This document shows, one piece after another, positions 46,442-57,124 of a stretch of 64,000 nucleotides of DNA. This stretch comes from Chelydra serpentina (lineage: Eukaryota; Chordata; Testudines; Chelydridae). Under the pieces are notes generated by a model, which was not told the origin of the DNA, did no database searches, and saw only the letters and a program-made list of their open reading frames with translations. How positions within the stretch are numbered: the stretch's first letter is position 1; every line of letters starts with the position of its first letter. Location of the stretch: assembly GCA_037349315.1 (NCBI GenBank), contig JBAIAC010000159.1, positions 248,001 to 312,000 on the forward strand, read 5' to 3'. A program made the position numbers and the translations under genes.

Positions 46442-46502
46442 CTGCCCGGGCGCACAGAGCGGGCAGCAGCAGCAGCAGGGGCAGCAGCAGCCCTGGGGCC
46501 AT
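46442..46502 (-). CDS. COL11A2: COL11A2 exon 1, start codon and signal peptide
   Basis: ATG at 46502-46500 (minus) in a good context (GGGCCATGG). 20 codons plus one base, then donor GGGCAG/GTACTG. The peptide MAPGLLLPLLLLLPALCARA is a classic secretory signal: a short N-region, a Leu-rich core and small residues before cleavage, directing the procollagen chain into the ER. The single leftover base joins either acceptor of exon 2 and leads straight into PVDVLKAL, the mature N-terminus typical of COL11A2. No other upstream exon fits this phase. The residue sequence itself is unlike mammalian signal peptides, as expected for such regions, so the call rests on phase, position and leader character. 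Confidence 0.88.
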
Positions 46503-47160
46503 GGCCGAGGGGGGCTCTCCGGGGCCCGGGCAGGAGCGCAGGGGGCAGCCCGGGGTCGGGGGCGCAGGGCGAGGGGGTCCCGGCTGCTCGGTAGCTCCGG
46601 CTGCCCCGTGTCCAGCCCCGGCTCCGTCTGCGAGCGCCCGGCTCCCCTGCCCTGTCCCAGCCCGGCCCGCCCCACTGCCCGCCCCGGGCCCCCCACTGCC
46701 CCCTCCCCCCGGCCCGGCCCCCTCCAGCCCTGCCCGGCCCCCCGGCCCGCCCCACTGCCCGCCCCGGGCCCCCCACTGCCCCCTCCCCCCTGGCCCGGCC
46801 CCCTCCAGCCCTGCCCGGCCCCCCCGGCCCGCCCCACTGCCCGCCCCGGGCCCCCCACTGCCCCCTCCCCCCCGGCCCGGCCCCCCTCCAGCCCTGCCCG
46901 GCCCCCCCGGCCCGCCCCACTACCCCCTCCCCCTGCTCCGCCCCGGGCTCCCCACTGCCCCCTCCAGCCCGGCCCCCCAGCCCCGCCCCGGGCCCCCCCA
47001 CTGCCTCGTCCAGTCCTGACCGACCCCCCCCCCCCACCCAGGCCGCCCCACTGCCCGCTCCCCCCCCCCCGCCCGGCCCGCCCCACTGCCCCCTCCAGCC
47101 CCGCCCCCCCACTTCTCCCTCCACTGCCCCGGCCCCCCTCATCCTTCCTTCCCTACCCCA
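46503..47160 (-). promoter_or_regulatory. COL11A2: Putative COL11A2 promoter, GC-rich with ~81-bp repeats
   Basis: The region directly upstream of the start codon is very GC- and CpG-rich. It contains CCGCCCC-type GC boxes, many within a repeated CGGCCCGCCCCACTGCCCGC unit (about four units, 46640-46930). No TATA box is seen near a plausible start. Transcription start not determined. Confidence 0.5.
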
Positions 47161-47560
47161 CCCCCCGAGTCTTTCCCTGCTCGCCCCAGCCCTGCCCTCC
47201 CCTCCTCAGCCTGGAGACCCGCCCCTTCCTCCGCCCCTGCCCAGCCCGGCCCATTCCTCCCACCCTGAGATCACCTCAGCCCCCCCCTCACACCTCCCAG
47301 CTCCGCTCCACCCCCCTGCCCGGCTCCTTACCCAGCTGGGAGACACTCCCCCCCCCCCCCCCCCGGATACTCCCACCTCTCCACTCTGCCCCTAACCGCC
47401 CCTCCCCCCACCTGACCCACAGCCTCTCTCCCCCCACTCAAAAATCCCCTCCCCCCAGAGATGCCCTTCCTCACTTTACCCCTCCCAACCCCCCCCCCCC
47501 GACCCTTTCCAGGTGAGACCCCACCCGTGCCACCTCCCTCTCCTGGTTCAGAGCCCCCCA
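47161..47560. other. C-rich 5' flank of COL11A2
   Basis: Pyrimidine-rich low-complexity sequence. No gene recognised. Confidence 0.4.
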
Positions 47561-47561
47561 T

Positions 47562-48142
47562 CTCCTAGCAACCCCCCCCACTAACCCGGGAACCCCCATC
47601 TCCTAGCAACCCCACCACTAACCCAGGAGCCCCCCATCTCCTAGCAACCCCCCCCCACTAACCCGGGAACCCCCATCTCCTAGCAACCCCCCAGTAACCC
47701 AGGAACCCCCATCTCCTAGCAATCCCCCCCACTAACCTCCATCTCCTAGCAACCCCCCCCCACTAACCCGGGAACCCCCATCTCCTAGCAACCCCCTCCC
47801 CCACTAACCCGGGAACCCCCCATCTCCTAGCAACCCCCCCACTAACCCGGGAACCCCCCCATCTCCTAGCAACCCCCCCAGTAACCCAGGAACCCCCATC
47901 TCCTAGCAACCCCCCCACTAACCCAGGAACCCCCATCTCCTAGCAACCCCCCCACTAACCTGGGAACCCCCCCATCTCCTAGCAACCCCCCCACTAACCC
48001 AGGAACCCCCCATCTCCTAGCAACCCCCCCACTAACCCCGGGAACCCCCCATCTAGCAACCCCCCCCCCACTAAGCCAGGAACCCCCCCATCTCCTAGCA
48101 ACCCCCCCATTAACCCAGGAACCCCCCATCTCCTAGCAGTCC
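47562..48142. repeat. ~38-bp minisatellite CATCTCCTAGCAACCCCCC, ~15 copies
   Basis: Unit CCCATCTCCTAGCAACCCCC then ACTAACCCGGGAACC. Each intact unit carries CCTAGCAAC, an RFX/X-box half-site (GTTGCTAGG on the minus strand). Lies 1.1-1.6 kb upstream of the COL11A2 start codon. Confidence 0.95.
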
Positions 48143-49735
48143 CCCCCCCCCGCTCATGCACCTGGGGGGTGCTGTAGGAAATGGGGCGCCCCCTGCTGGG
48201 TGTACTTGGCGGGAGGGGGAGCTAATCACACACACACAGCCCTGAACTGCACCCATTCCCCTCCCCTCCCCCACTTCCCCTCCAGAGCAGGGCACAGCCC
48301 CTGGGCTGCAAAATCCAGACTGGCTCAGGGGGGCAGGGAATGGGGCTGGGGCTGTCCCTCCAGGGGGTGCCGGCCCCGCCCCCAGGGACTGGCCGGTTTG
48401 GGGGTGGGAGCTAGGAGGCCTCCATCTCCCCAGCACGGCCAGGGTTGGGTGCTGCCTCCTGGCGGGGCAGAGGGGCCAGCGAGCCGAACCCTGATCCCCC
48501 CCAGAGCCCATCTCCAGGCCAGCCCCTGAGCCTTCCCCTCCCTCCCTCCCCATCAGCCGCTTCCCTGAAATAGGCACCCGGGGGTCCCTGCCCAGGACCC
48601 CTGCAGCGCGGGGTGGGGGGGTGGATGTGGGGGTCCCTGCCCAGGGCCCCTGCAGCATGCGGGGGGGGGGGGGCAGGCACAAGCACAGATAATTGTGCAC
48701 GAGTGACCTGTGTGTGCAGGTGCCCACAAATCCGTGTGCTGCACGGGGAGCTGTGCTGGTGAGCCGTGTGCACACATGTGTGCGGCTAGAGGTGTGAGTG
48801 TGTCTGCTCACAGCCTGGGTGTGCGCGTACATAAGCGGGTGTGAGCGTGCCCGAGGGGGTGTGTCAGTGTGCCCACATGTGTCAGTGTGCATGTGAGCGC
48901 TGGCAGCAACGGAGGGGAGGGGAGGGGAGGGGGAAGGACACGCTTGTGGACGAGGCCCTGGCCTGGCTGGTTTGATCCCTGGCTCCCCCGGGCCCCACGG
49001 CAAGTCACTGGGGCTCTGTGGGGCTCAGCCCCCTCCCTCCGGGGGCCCCCCACTTGCTCTGTGGGGGGGGGGGTGAAGGGGCAATATATGGGTAGGAGCC
49101 AGGAGGGTCCCGTCCCCTCCCCCCTCAGCAGGGCCACGCGCTCACCTGGAAATGGCCTAGTGATCATGGCGTGCGGGCGTGCGAGTGAGTGTGTAACCAT
49201 GCATGAGTGTGTGTGTGTGAGAGGCTGGGCACACGCATGTGACCGTGGGTGTGCGTGCACACGCCTGCCACCTGGAACACCCTCTTCACTGCCCAGGCCT
49301 GGCCTGGCCCAGCCCCGCTTGACGCCGCCGCCCGCTTGGTGCCGTCCCCCTAACCCTCATCTCCTGCCCCCGCCGGCTCCAGGCTGCCCCCACACGGGAG
49401 GGGCAGCTCCCCACAGACAGCCGCAGAACTACCCCCCACCACCACCACCGGAACCCGCCTCCCCCCTCACCCGTACCGGGACGCCTGCCCCGGCCGTGGG
49501 GACGGACACTCCACGATCGCCCCCCGGTTCCGCTCACGCCCTCGGCAGCTCCTGGCACCGGCCGGGCGCTGGCCCCCTGGGCTGACCCAGCCCGGCCGCT
49601 CTCGGGCTGCCGGTGCGCCAGGCTCAGCCTGTCCCGCTGTCCCAGCAGCGCGGCATCGGGGCCTTGTGCCCCCGTCTGTCTGTCTGTCTGCGGGGGGCCC
49701 TTGGCCTGGCCTGACGCTGTAACCACTGGGGCCGG
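48143..49735. other. Intergenic, mostly low-copy
   Basis: Between RXRB and COL11A2. Contains a short duplicated GGGGTCCCTGCCCAGGRCCC (48581 and 48631), a GT-rich stretch (48690-49260) and a possible MIR scrap (GGCAAGTCACTGGGGCTCTG, 48999). From 49290 it is CpG-rich. No exon recognised on either strand. Confidence 0.45.
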
Positions 49736-50790
49736 GGCGTCGCTCCGGGTCTGTGCGGCGCCGGGCGCAACGGGGCCGGGGCTTCGCTCCGGGTCTGTGC
49801 AGCGCCGGGCGCAATGGGGCCGGGGCTTCGCTCCGGGTCTGTGCCGCGCCTGGCGCAACGGGGCCGGGGCATCATTCCGGGTCTGCGCCGCGCCGGGCGC
49901 AACGGGGCCGGGGCTTCGCTCCGGGTCTGCGCCGCGCCTGGCGCAACGGGGCCGGGGCTTCGCTCCGGGTCTGTGCAGCGCCTGGCGCAACGGGGCCAGG
50001 GCTTCGCTCCGGGTCTGCGCCGCGCCTGGCGCAACGGGGCCGGGGCTTCGCTCCGGGTCTGCGCCGCGCCGGGCGCAACGGGGCCGGGGCTTCGCTCCGG
50101 GTCTGCGCCGCGCCGGGCGCAATGGGGCCGGGGCTTCGCTCCGGGTCTGTGCCGCGCCTGGCGCAACGGGCCGGGGCTTCGCTCCGGGTCTGTGCAGCGC
50201 CTGGCGCAATGGGGCCGGGGCGTCGCTCCGGGTCTGTGCCGCGCCTGGCGCAACGGGGCCGGGGCTTCGCTCCGGGTCTGTGCAGCGCCTGGCGCAATGG
50301 GGCCGGGGCTTCGCTCCGGGTCTGCGCCGCGCCGGGCGCAATGGGGCCGGGGCTTCGCTCCGGGTCTGTGCCGCGCCTGGCGCAACGGGGCCGGGGCTTC
50401 GCTCCGGGTCTGTGCAGCGCCTGGCACAATGGGGCCGGGGCTTCGCTCCGGGTCTGCGCCGCGCCTGGCGCAATGGGGCCGGGGCTTCGCTCCGGGTCTG
50501 TGCCGCGCCTGGCGCAATGGGGCCGGGGCGTCGCTCCGGGTCTGCGCGGCGCCTGGCGCAATGGGGCCGGGGCTTCGCTCTGGGTCTGCGCTGCGCCGGG
50601 CGCAACGGGGCCGGGGCGTCGCTCCGGGTCTGCGCCGCGCCGGGCGCAATGGGGCCGGGGCTTCGCTCCGGGTCTGTGCAGCGCCTGGCGCAACGGGGCC
50701 GGGGCGTCGCTCCGGGTCTGCGCGGCGCCTGGCGCAATGGGGCCGGGGCTTCGCTCCGGGTCTGCGCCGCGCCGGGCGCAATGGGGCCGG
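49736..50790. repeat. 44-bp CpG-rich minisatellite, ~24 copies
   Basis: Unit GGCGCAAYGGGGCCGGGGCT then TCGCTCCGGGTCTGYGCCGC and GCCT or GCCG. Each unit has about six CpG sites, so the array has CpG-island composition. Apparent long frames on both strands are artefacts. Confidence 0.97.
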
Positions 50791-51365
50791 GGTCCCCTGC
50801 GCTACCCTAATACAAATGCCAACAGCCAGCAGGGCGCGCAGCACTGGGGGGGAGACCAGCCCCGCCCTGCGGCTCCCCAGCCCCAGCACCGGAGACACCC
50901 CAGCTCCCTGGAAATCCCGGTGGGAGGGGTCAAATCTCCGGTGATGGGGGGTCTGAGGCTAGAGCCCCTGGGACAAGCTCCTGCTGTCACTAGACTCGCA
51001 GCAGACGGGGCCTCGCCCAGCTCCTGGGCCCCGGCCCACTGCTCCCGCCATTCCCTGCGTGTGGGGGAAGGAGACCTGGGGGGGCGGGACAGGAAAGCCG
51101 CCGTGCCCAGGAGACTCCAGCCCAGCCCTGGGTATATTTGGATCCGGAGCTCCCGAGCCAGCCTGTAATCAAGGCTCTGTAATTAGCCAGCACTTCCCCT
51201 AGGAAACCAGGGGCCCAGGCTCGAGGGTGGGAGGTGGGAACAGATGGAGAGAGCCTGAAAAGAGAAGGGGGAGCTTGGGGGGAGGGGACACCGGGGGGAG
51301 GGGCGGGCTGAGAGGGAGGGCAAGGTTGGGGGGCAGAGGGGAAGTTGGGGGGATGGAAGGAGGGA
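50791..51365. other. Single-copy intergenic block with TAAT motifs
   Basis: Unlike its neighbours it is non-repetitive and includes AGCCTGTAATCAAGGCTCTG and TGTAATTAGCCAGCAC (51162-51192), homeodomain-type TAAT words. A related cluster, CCGGTAATTGCAGCCTGGCT, lies at 51845. Candidate regulatory block only. Confidence 0.35.
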
Positions 51366-51750
51366 GCAAGCTGGTTGGGAGAGGCAGGGGCTGGTGGGGG
51401 TCGGTTGGGAGAGGCAGGGGCTGGTGGGGGCCGGTTGGGAGGGGAAGGGGCAGGAGGGGGGCCGGTTGGGAGAGGCAGGGGCTGGTGGGGGCCGGTTGGG
51501 AGAGGCAGGGGCAGGAGGGGGCCGGTTGGGAGAGGCAGGGGCTGGTGGGGGCCGGTTGGGAGGGGAAGGGGCCAGGAGGGGGCCGGTTGGGAGGGGAAGG
51601 GGCAGGAGGGGGCCGGTTGGGAGAGGCAGGGGCAGGAGGGGGCCAGTTGGGAGGGGAAGGGGCAGGAGGGGCCGGTTGGGAGAGGCAGGGGCTGGTGGGG
51701 GCCGGTTGGGAGGGGCAGGGGCTGGTGGGGAGGGGGCCGGTTGGGAGGGG
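51366..51750. repeat. ~32-34-bp minisatellite GGTTGGGAGAGGCAGGGGCT, ~11 copies
   Basis: Units GGTTGGGAGAGGCAGGGGCT or GGTTGGGAGGGGAAGGGGCA followed by GGWGGGGGCC. Confidence 0.95.
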
Positions 51751-52034
51751 CAGGTGGGGGCAGCAGGGGGAGTCCCGTCTGTGGCCCAGGGCCAGGTCGC
51801 TGGCTCAGGCCAGCCCCACCCCAGCACCCGCAATGACAGGCTCCCCGGTAATTGCAGCCTGGCTCGGCCTGCCCCAGGGAGGCTCCCAGAGCCACCCACA
51901 TCCGCACCAGGCCGTATATACCCTCAGCCGGGGGGGCTGGGGGGGCACGGCCCACCGGGGACAGAGCGAGGCTGGCAGTGGGACCCACCGAGCACACGAC
52001 GGGGAGCTGGAGCCTGAACCCCAGGGCCAGGGGG
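51751..52034. other. Single-copy intergenic block
   Basis: Contains GGCCGTATATACCCTCAGCC (TATA-like) and TAAT words. No open exon recognised. Confidence 0.35.
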
Positions 52035-52785
52035 ATCCCACGGGGGGGAGGCTGGACCCCGGGGCAGGGGGATCCCACGGGGGAGGCTGGACCATGGGGC
52101 CGGGGGGATCCCACGGGGGAGGCTGGACCATGGGGCCGGGGGGATCCCACGGGGGAGGATGGGGCCCTGGGATCCCAGGTGGGGAGGCTGGACCCGGGGC
52201 AGGAGGATCCCACGGGGGGAGGCTGGGCCCTGGGGGCTCCCACGGGGGAGGCTGGGCCCTGGGGCCGGGGGGATTCCATGGGGGAGGCTGGGCCCTGGGG
52301 CCGGGGGGATCCCAGGGGGGGAGGCTGGACCCTGGGGCAGGGGGATCCCACGGGGGAGGCTGGACCTGGGGCAGGGGGATCCCACAGGGGGAGGCTGGGC
52401 CCTGGGGCAGGGGGATCCCACGGGGGGAGGCTGGACCCTAGGGCAGGGGGATCCCACGGGGGGAGGCTGGACCCGGGGGCAGGGGGGATCCCACAGGGGG
52501 AGGATGGACCCGGGGGCAGGGGGATCCCACAGGGGGAGGCTGGACCCGGGGGCAGGGGGATCCCACAGGGGAGGCTGGACCCTGGGGGCTCCCACGGGGG
52601 GAGGCTGAGCCCTGGGGATCCCACGGGGGAGGCTGGACCCTGGGGCAGGGGGATCCCACGGGGGAGGCTGGGCCCTGGGGCCGGGGGGATCCCACGGGGG
52701 AGGCTGGGCCCCGGGGTGGGGGGATCCCACGGGGGAGGCTGGGGCCCTGGGGGATCCCACGGGGGAGGCTGGACCCTGGGGCCCC
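52035..52785. repeat. ~35-bp minisatellite GGGGGATCCCACGGGGGAGG, ~21 copies
   Basis: Unit GGGATCCCACGGGGGAGGCT then GGACCCTGGGGCAGG. Each carries a BamHI-type GGATCC. Confidence 0.96.
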
Positions 52786-54239
52786 GAGGCCTGGGTCCCA
52801 CCGGCTGGGCTCAGGGGCTGGTTGGTTCCGGTCTGGTCCCAAGCCCTGCTGGCCTCGCCGGGGGCTGTTTGCGCCGCCCGCCCCCTGGGATGTCGAGGGT
52901 GGGGGGGTTTGTGGTTCGTGGCTGGGCCCTGGCCCAGCAGCCAGACACCCGGGCCCTTCATGCCCTGCACAGAGCGGCCTCTGTCCGCCCCGCGGATAAA
53001 CACGGCACCGAGACGCTGCCCAGGTTCAAGGGGGGCCCCGGCCCTGCCAGCTCCCAGCCACGGGGCGGGGGGCTCTGTCCTGGGGACGGGGGGGGGGGGC
53101 CCGCCTTGGCCTGGCTGGGAACAGGACCCCACTGTCCGTGAGGCAGGGAACGTGCTGCAGGAGGTGGGGCCTGCGTGGGAATCGCACGGCCGGTCCGTGT
53201 GCACCCGTGTGCATTGCACTAGTGTGTGCGAGGGAGTCATGTGTCTGGTGAGGCGCGTGTGCTTGGTGTGTGTCAGTGCGTGTGCCACGCGTGTGTGTGT
53301 GCCCACACAGCTGGGTGGATTTGTGCTGGCCAGTGAGTTTCTGAGGCCAGCTCGTCCCATGCACAAGTGTGCGCTTTGCACCAACGCCTGTTTCTCCGAG
53401 GGCACGTTGGGCTGTGCACGTCTGCATGTGTCCCCAGGGCTCCCACCAGGGTGGAGGTGGGAGGTCCTGCAGCCCCGGCCCTCCCATAACTGGGGGCCCT
53501 GAACAGAGGGGGGGGAGCCGCCTCTGCGGGAGCCCCTGTCTTGGGTCCCCCCCCACCCCAGCTGCCTCCTGCCCCCCAGGGGGTCACATCCTCAGGGGAG
53601 GGGGACAAACACCGATAACCCACAGACACCCCCCATCCAACACCCCCCCCAGACGCTGCCTGCCCTCCCCGCTGAGCAGAGCCCCCCCAGCTATTTTGGG
53701 AGATGGGAGTTTGCTCTGGGCTGGGACCAGAAATAGACACTGTGGCCAGAGGGGAGGCACCGTTCCCTGCACACCCCCCATCTCTCCCCCTGCACCCCCC
53801 TTCTGCCCTCCTCCATCCCCCTCCGGCTCCCTCCCCCGCCCAGCACCCCACCCTCCTGCCATCCCGCTCCCCCGCAGCCGCTTGCCATGATCCAGCCCCA
53901 GAAACCAGCTGGGGGGGGGGGGGAGAACCAGAGGGGGGGGGAGGGACACGGGGCCTTTCCCCTCTAGGGGGCACCTGGGATCCAGTGTCACCCATTCCTG
54001 TAGGAGCCCCCCTCCCACCTCTGACCCAATAACCCCACCCCCCAGTATCCCAGCCCCTCCCCCCGCACAAGGGGTCAACCCCACCTCATATCCCAGCCCC
54101 CTAACCTCCCCTGCCCCTCCCCCCGGGCAATATCCCAGCCCCCCCCATACATACAGGGGGGGGGGAAGAAACAGTTTAGAGCCCCCACTCCTGCTTCCTC
54201 CCCGCAGTAGCTATCAGGGCTTGGGTGGGGTGGGAGAAA
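52786..54239. other. Intergenic, low-copy with a GT-rich stretch
   Basis: Contains a GTGTGT-rich part (53198-53310) and C-rich sequence. No exon, RNA gene or mobile element recognised. Confidence 0.45.
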
Positions 54240-54560
54240 TAGTCAAGAGGGGCCCGATCCTGCCCCCAGCCGCTCTCAGGGCCGGGGGGGGGGGACGGGG
54301 ACGGACAGACCAGAGGGGGCCGATCCTGTCCCCAGCCGCTCTCAGGGCCGGGACAGGACAGACCGGAGGGGCCCAATCCTGCCCCCAGCCGCTCTCAGGG
54401 CCGGGGGGGGGGGGGGGACGGACAGACCAGAGGGGGCCGATCCTGTCCCCAGCCGCTCTCAGGGCCGGGACAGGACAGACCGGAGGGGCCCGATCCTGCC
54501 CCCAGCTGCTCTCAGGGCCGGGGCGGGGGGACAGACCGGAGGGGCCCAATCCTGCCCCCA
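54240..54560. repeat. ~58-bp minisatellite CAGCCGCTCTCAGGGCCGGG, ~6 copies
   Basis: Unit GAGGGGCCCGATCCTGCCCC, AGCCGCTCTCAGGGCCGG, then GACAGGACAGACC or a G-run. Confidence 0.95.
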
Positions 54561-54899
54561 GCCAGCCCACTGGAGCAAGGTCTGCGCGGGGTCCCCGGCC
54601 CGGCAGGAGAGCTCAGCTCCGGGCACAGGGCAGCCTTGAGCAGGGCCCAGGCCGGCTGAACAAAGCCCCCCTTGTCCGCCCCCCCCCCATCCGGCTCAGA
54701 CAAGCCCCATTGATGAGACGCAGCAGGGTCACCTCGGGCCACGGGAAGGGGGGTGTTTCCTGGTGGGGGGAGGGACCCCACGGGGACCAGCCTGCTACGA
54801 CTCAGCTCTGGCTGCAGCGGGATCCCCGCCCCCCCCCACCCCCGTAAGGGCAGGAGGTGGGGGGACAGCTGTGGGGGAGGCTGTGCACAAGGGTGGAGC
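54561..54899. other. Intergenic, unrecognised
   Basis: GC-rich low-copy sequence without a recognised element. Confidence 0.35.
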
Positions 54900-55110
54900 A
54901 GGGTGATCACGTGTCCCTACAGCGGATGGGAGGTGTTGGGGGGACCCAGCTGTGCAGCAGGGATGGGGGGGGGTCAGGTGTCCCTGCAGCGGGGGGGGGA
55001 GGGGAGTTGTGCAGGGATGGGGGGGGTCAGGTGTCCCTGTGGGGGGGGGGGAGGAGCTGTGCACGGATGGGGGGGGGGTCAGGTGTCCCTGCATGGGGGT
55101 GGTGGTCGGG
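54900..55110. repeat. ~55-bp repeat GGGGTCAGGTGTCCCTGCA, ~4 copies
   Basis: Units with GTCAGGTGTCCCTG, GAGGAGCTGTGCA-type and GGATGGGGGG words. Confidence 0.85.
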
Positions 55111-55614
55111 GTTCTGGTCTCTTGTAGATAGAGATGGAGGCCACGGCTCACGGGGTGGGGGGGGGGCTGCAGTCCAGGCAGACTGGGGAAGCAAGAGAGG
55201 CGGGGGGGGGGGGGGGGGGGACGGCAGGAGACCAGACAGAAACCATCTCTACCCCCCCCCCCCCCATCCCAGCCAGGGGGTCACAGCTCAGCCCCAGGCA
55301 GAGAGAGACCCCCCCCCCCCCCACAACTGAGCAGGGGAGTCACTCATGGACACACACCCCCCATAGCCCCCGAGTCCCAGTTTGAACCATCCCCTGTGTT
55401 CTCCTCTCCCCCCCACCCCAGGTTTGGACCATACCCCCAGCCCCAGAGTTCCCCTCCCCCGTCCCCCATCCTGGTCTCTTCCACCCCCCCCAGGTCAAAG
55501 TTCAGACCATCGCCCCCCCCCCCAGTGTGCATGGGACACCCCCCCCCCCCCCGGTCCCAGTGTGCATGGGACACCCCCGGGCGCCGGCACGTCACCACCA
55601 GGGGGAGGCGCTGT
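55111..55614. other. Homopolymer-rich intergenic sequence
   Basis: Several G or C runs of 12-19 bases (near 55200, 55253, 55310, 55543). No gene; a likely sequencing weak point. Confidence 0.45.
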
Positions 55615-56956
55615 CCGTGCTTGCGAAGCAGCACCTTTAATCACTGTAACTCCAAAGCAATGGGGGGGGGGGGGGGGAATAATAATAAAAGCGAAACAAA
55701 CTGGGGGAGGGGCATGCGGGGAGAAGGGCGGAGAGCAATGGGGGGCGCTGCTAAGGCAGGGCCCCCACCCGACACACCCCTCCCCCCACAGCAACTCAAA
55801 AACTGTCCCAGCAGGGGTGCCCCCCAGGCCCTGCAAACAGGGAGGGGGGAGTGAGACATTCCTGCCACCCCCAATTCACCGGAGCTCTGGCTCACAGCCA
55901 CCCCCCAGAGGCTGTAGGACCTACATAACCCCCCACCCACACCCCCGGGGGAGAGCCCCTGGTTAGTCTGGATGGGGGGGGGCTGCAGTCTGGACTCCGG
56001 AAGGGGGGGGGGTCTGGTACCTGCTGCATAGTTTGAGGTGGGGGAGGGGCGCAGGGTGTTGATTCAAAGTGCTAACCGGGTGCCTGAGAAATGGGGGGGG
56101 GCAAGCGGGGCATAATCCCTCCTGCCATTTCAGTGTGATCTGCCCCCAAGCCCCCTACCACGGACTGCCCCTCCCCCTGCAGAATGGCAAGGAGGCGGGG
56201 GTGGGGGGTTGAGAACTAATGAGAGACATAAGCTGCCCCCCCCCCACAGGCCCTGGGGAGGGTCACCGCTGACACAGGGAACACAGACCCCTCCCCTCCC
56301 CCCAACAACACAGGAGTCTCTCCACACACCCCCATTCCTCACAGGAGCACTCGAGGGGGATTTCGCCAGAAGACCCCGCCCCAGGCAGGGGAAGGGGGCC
56401 ATGCCGGGAACCCCTGAAGGGGTGAGGCCAGAAGGTCCCCCCCACAAGGTGAGGGGCTGGGCCAGGCTTCCCACACCATGGGGGGTCCCACTGCCCTGCA
56501 GAGAGAAGGGGAAATGGGGGATTATTTTACAGTGGGGAGTTTGGGGGGGCTTCTCTCACCCCCTACCTGAAATCTCTAGCTTCGCTGCCCCCGGCACACC
56601 GATACTGGGGTGCCACAGCACTGAGGGAGCCTGGGAGGTCAGCCCAGGGCACCCCATTACGGACGAGGACCTGGGGTACCTCCAGGGGGTGCCAGCAACT
56701 GGGGAAACGAAGTACAGCCCATGGCCCACCCCTGGGGAGCGGTCTGGGGCCACCCCAGCTCTAGGCAGGCACACAGGGTACACCCTAGGGGGCTCCCAAA
56801 CCAGGGATGGGGAAAGGGGGTACGCCCAGGGTGGCCCAACATGACAACTGACAACGCTACCCCCAGGGCCTCCTCCTGGCAGCCCCCCAAAAAGAGTCCG
56901 CAGCCCCCCAGTCCAGCGGTGGGCGCCGCTCTGTGCGTGGCCGGCCGGCCGGGGGC
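55615..56956 (-). other. RXRB: Probable RXRB 3' untranslated region
   Basis: Sequence downstream of the RXRB stop codon up to the candidate poly(A) signal, ~1.3 kb, a plausible length. Not coding. Contains long G runs (55664-55678) and GC-rich low-copy sequence. Extent depends on the poly(A) call. Confidence 0.4.
55636..55641 (-). terminator. RXRB: Candidate RXRB poly(A) signal ATTAAA
   Basis: ATTAAA on the minus strand inside CAGTGATTAAAGGTGCTGC, the only poly(A)-like hexamer in an AT-richer context that I noticed between the RXRB stop and COL11A2. It is followed in gene direction by GC-rich sequence. Confidence 0.4.
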
Positions 56957-57104
56957 TCAGGACAGCTGGTGGGGCGCCTCCAGCATCTCCATGAGGAAGG
57001 TGTCGATGGGGGTGTCCCCGATGAGCTTGAAGAAGAAGAGGTGCTCCAAGCACTTCAGCCCGATGGAGCGCAGGGCCGGCAGGCGTAGCAGCAGCTTGGC
57101 GAAC
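56957..57104 (-). CDS. RXRB: RXRB last coding exon: ligand-binding domain helices 10-12 and stop
   Basis: Minus-strand exon with acceptor CCCCAG/GTTCGCC and stop TGA at 56959-56957. One base completes an Arg codon; 48 codons and the stop follow. The peptide starts [20 protein letters not shown], then [10 protein letters not shown], and ends [15 protein letters not shown]. These are helix 10/11, the dimer interface, and the AF-2 helix 12 (FLMEMLEAP) that recruits coactivators to the retinoid X receptor. The ending HQLS is closer to RXR-beta (HQLA) than RXR-alpha (HQMT). Nearly identical to mammalian RXRs, so fully constrained. It lies beside a 3.2-kb minisatellite in the preceding intron. Confidence 0.98.
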
Positions 57105-57124
57105 CTGGGGGGCAGGCGGGGGGT

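Noticed and set aside
48110..49003. A 297-codon minus frame in the COL11A2-RXRB interval
   Set aside because: Composition is GC/CA-driven, without domains or plausible splice sites. Could not be tied to any gene known between these two.
49286..51168. Arg/Pro/Ala-rich frames of 370-480 codons on both strands in the 44-bp CpG array
   Set aside because: Frame-cycling repeat artefact. No splice sites or homology.
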